Assembly (NCBI GenBank): GCA_022565795.1
Contig: JAIUMA010000037.1
Location: 1-32,863, forward strand
Direction of reading: 5' to 3'
Length of the DNA stretch: 32,863 bases
DNA from: Balneolia bacterium
Lineage (GTDB): Bacteria; Bacteroidota; Rhodothermia; Balneolales; Cyclonatronaceae
The notes under the pieces are model-generated. The model saw only the letters and a list, made by a program, of their open reading frames with translations. It had not been told where the DNA came from and did not search any database. Of the stretch, positions 31,711 through 32,863 are shown one piece after another. How positions within the stretch are numbered: the first letter of the stretch is position 1; each line of letters begins with the position of its first letter. A program made the translations under genes and the position numbers.

Positions 31711-32863
31711 ATGACCCGGAAAATTAAATACCATTTGTTCCGCCACTTTTCAGTAAGCAAACCCAAAAGAAAGCCTGTGGGGCAGATACCGGGTACAGCT
31801 ATCCATACAGGCGAAAAGAAAATGGACGATGTGCTCATTACGCTTCATGAGTACAGTGAGTCGGATCATAAAAGCAGGGAGATAAAAAGTCCGGATGAGA
31901 TAACAACATCGCTTGAATCTCATGTGAAATCCTGGATACAGGTGAGGGGATTGCATGATGTTGAGAAGCTGAAACCAATCTGGAATCACTTCGATATGCA
32001 TCCGCTTATTCAGGAGGATATTGTAAATACGAGTCAGCGGCCAAAAATTGAGCCATACGACGATATGGTATTTATTGTGATGCGCGTAATCATGCCGCAG
32101 GATATGCCTGAAGTAACAGAAAAAAAGAAAAAAGGCTCATCGCCAAAACACAGGCCGCTTCATTCTGAACAAATAGCCATCATCGTTACGCCAACTTCAG
32201 TAATTACTTTTCAGGAGAGCGAAACGTCACTTTTGGAGCCGGTTGTGAAACGGCTTATTAGTGTAGGTACCCGGCTAAGAAAAAATAAACCTGATTACCT
32301 TACCTATGCTATAGTCGATACAGTAGTTGATTACTACTTTCAGGCGCTGGATGTTTTAAGTGAGGAAATTGAGCTGTTGGAGGAAAAAATTATCCATAGA
32401 GCCGAGGAGCATGATTTGCAGCGTATTCATGCGCTTAGACGCGATTTGATTTACTTTAGAAAATCCGTCTGGTCTATGAGGGATGGTCTTAACTCCCTGA
32501 TTCGGGATGAATCAAAAATCATACATAAGGATACTAAAGTCTTTTTCAGGGATGTGTACGACCACATTGTGCAGGTAATCGACAGTATTGAAAATCACCG
32601 CGAACTGGTATTCAGCTTGTATGACATTTATATGTCAGGATTGTCGATTAAAATGAATGAAGTAATGAAAGTGCTTACTATCATTGCCACAATTTTTATT
32701 CCATTAACCTTTATAGTAGGTATTTACGGGATGAACTTCGATCCGGACTCCAGCCCGTGGAATATGCCGGAGCTCGGCATGTATTATGGCTATCCCGCCT
32801 CGCTGCTGTTCATGCTGCTGGTGTCGCTTGGGATGCTCTACTTCTTTCGCCGAAGAGGATGGA
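31711..32863 (+). CDS. corA: CorA-family Mg2+/Co2+ transporter (3' end cut by window)
   Basis: 384 codons are visible from ATG 31711 and the frame is still open at the last base, so only the extreme C-terminus is missing. The large cytoplasmic N-terminal domain (about 1-310) contains PLIQEDIVNTSQRPKIEPYDDMVFIVMR, a CorA hallmark, and a long coiled α-helix (LDVLSEEIELLEEKI...). Two C-terminal spans follow: MKVLTIIATIFIPLTFIVGIYGMNF with the selectivity signature GMN (340-342), and PASLLFMLLVSLGMLYFF ahead of a basic RRRGW tail. It forms a pentameric inner-membrane channel. Lys/Glu-rich linkers (EKKKKGSSPKH) interrupt the cytoplasmic domain. It is 11 bp downstream of the FAD oxidoreductase. Symbol by family only; ion preference unproven. 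Confidence 0.92.
   Translation, partial: MTRKIKYHLFRHFSVSKPKRKPVGQIPGTAIHTGEKKMDDVLITLHEYSESDHKSREIKSPDEITTSLESHVKSWIQVRGLHDVEKLKPIWNHFDMHPLIQEDIVNTSQRPKIEPYDDMVFIVMRVIMPQDMPEVTEKKKKGSSPKHRPLHSEQIAIIVTPTSVITFQESETSLLEPVVKRLISVGTRLRKNKPDYLTYAIVDTVVDYYFQALDVLSEEIELLEEKIIHRAEEHDLQRIHALRRDLIYFRKSVWSMRDGLNSLIRDESKIIHKDTKVFFRDVYDHIVQVIDSIENHRELVFSLYDIYMSGLSIKMNEVMKVLTIIATIFIPLTFIVGIYGMNFDPDSSPWNMPELGMYYGYPASLLFMLLVSLGMLYFFRRRGW

Overview
The window looks like a chromosomal segment from a Balneolota/Rhodothermota-type member of the FCB group (relatives of Bacteroidota), plausibly marine or halophilic. The reasons are a very large acidic secreted protein ending in an NYPNPFNPTT-type sorting domain, a TPR-carrying Ser/Thr kinase with a single membrane span, Bacteroidota-style MarR and ThrC proteins, mostly weak Shine-Dalgarno sequences, and several TTG/GTG starts. 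No phage, IS element, tRNA, rRNA or CRISPR array is visible. The taxonomic call is inference from protein style, not from a marker gene.

Layout. 1-9.2 kb: tail of an unidentified gene, then on the minus strand a Nei-type DNA glycosylase, a Ser/Thr kinase, a 1234-aa secreted multidomain protein with a terminator behind it, and an RlmG-type 23S rRNA methyltransferase. A nested 79-nt inverted repeat lies between the last two. 9.4-13.1 kb: a small membrane protein, then a plus-strand cassette of three N-terminally anchored pilin-like proteins (small type, PilW-like, PilX/DUF4900-like) plus a small secreted protein. 13.1-16.4 kb: a methyltransferase, a His/Met-rich helical secreted protein and a CoA-disulfide-reductase-like flavoenzyme. 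16.4-18.8 kb: a second, minus-strand cassette with the same three protein classes in a different order. 19-21.7 kb: threonine synthase, an alkaline-phosphatase-superfamily enzyme and D-aminoacyl-tRNA deacylase, all minus strand.

21.7-22.2 kb is an AT-rich gene-free stretch with one perfect and seven one-mismatch DnaA boxes. It is flanked by divergent genes and is a strong candidate replication origin. To its right are purM, a stand-alone AtuA-like domain protein, a membrane-anchored TPR-like protein and a convergent GH13_18 disaccharide phosphorylase. Then come a 592-bp AT-rich spacer with several dyads, a MarR regulator, an NYN/LabA protein fused to a cold-shock-like domain, a translationally coupled HIT-aroQ-flippase operon, and a FAD oxidoreductase followed by a CorA transporter cut by the window end.

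The two most interesting things are the pair of paralogous pilin-like cassettes, whose β-helix members share a C-terminal aromatic motif, and the candidate oriC. Smaller leads are an NYN protein that lost its SGDSD motif, dispersed CTGAAG-core inverted repeats, and several operator-like dyads in front of genes of unknown function.
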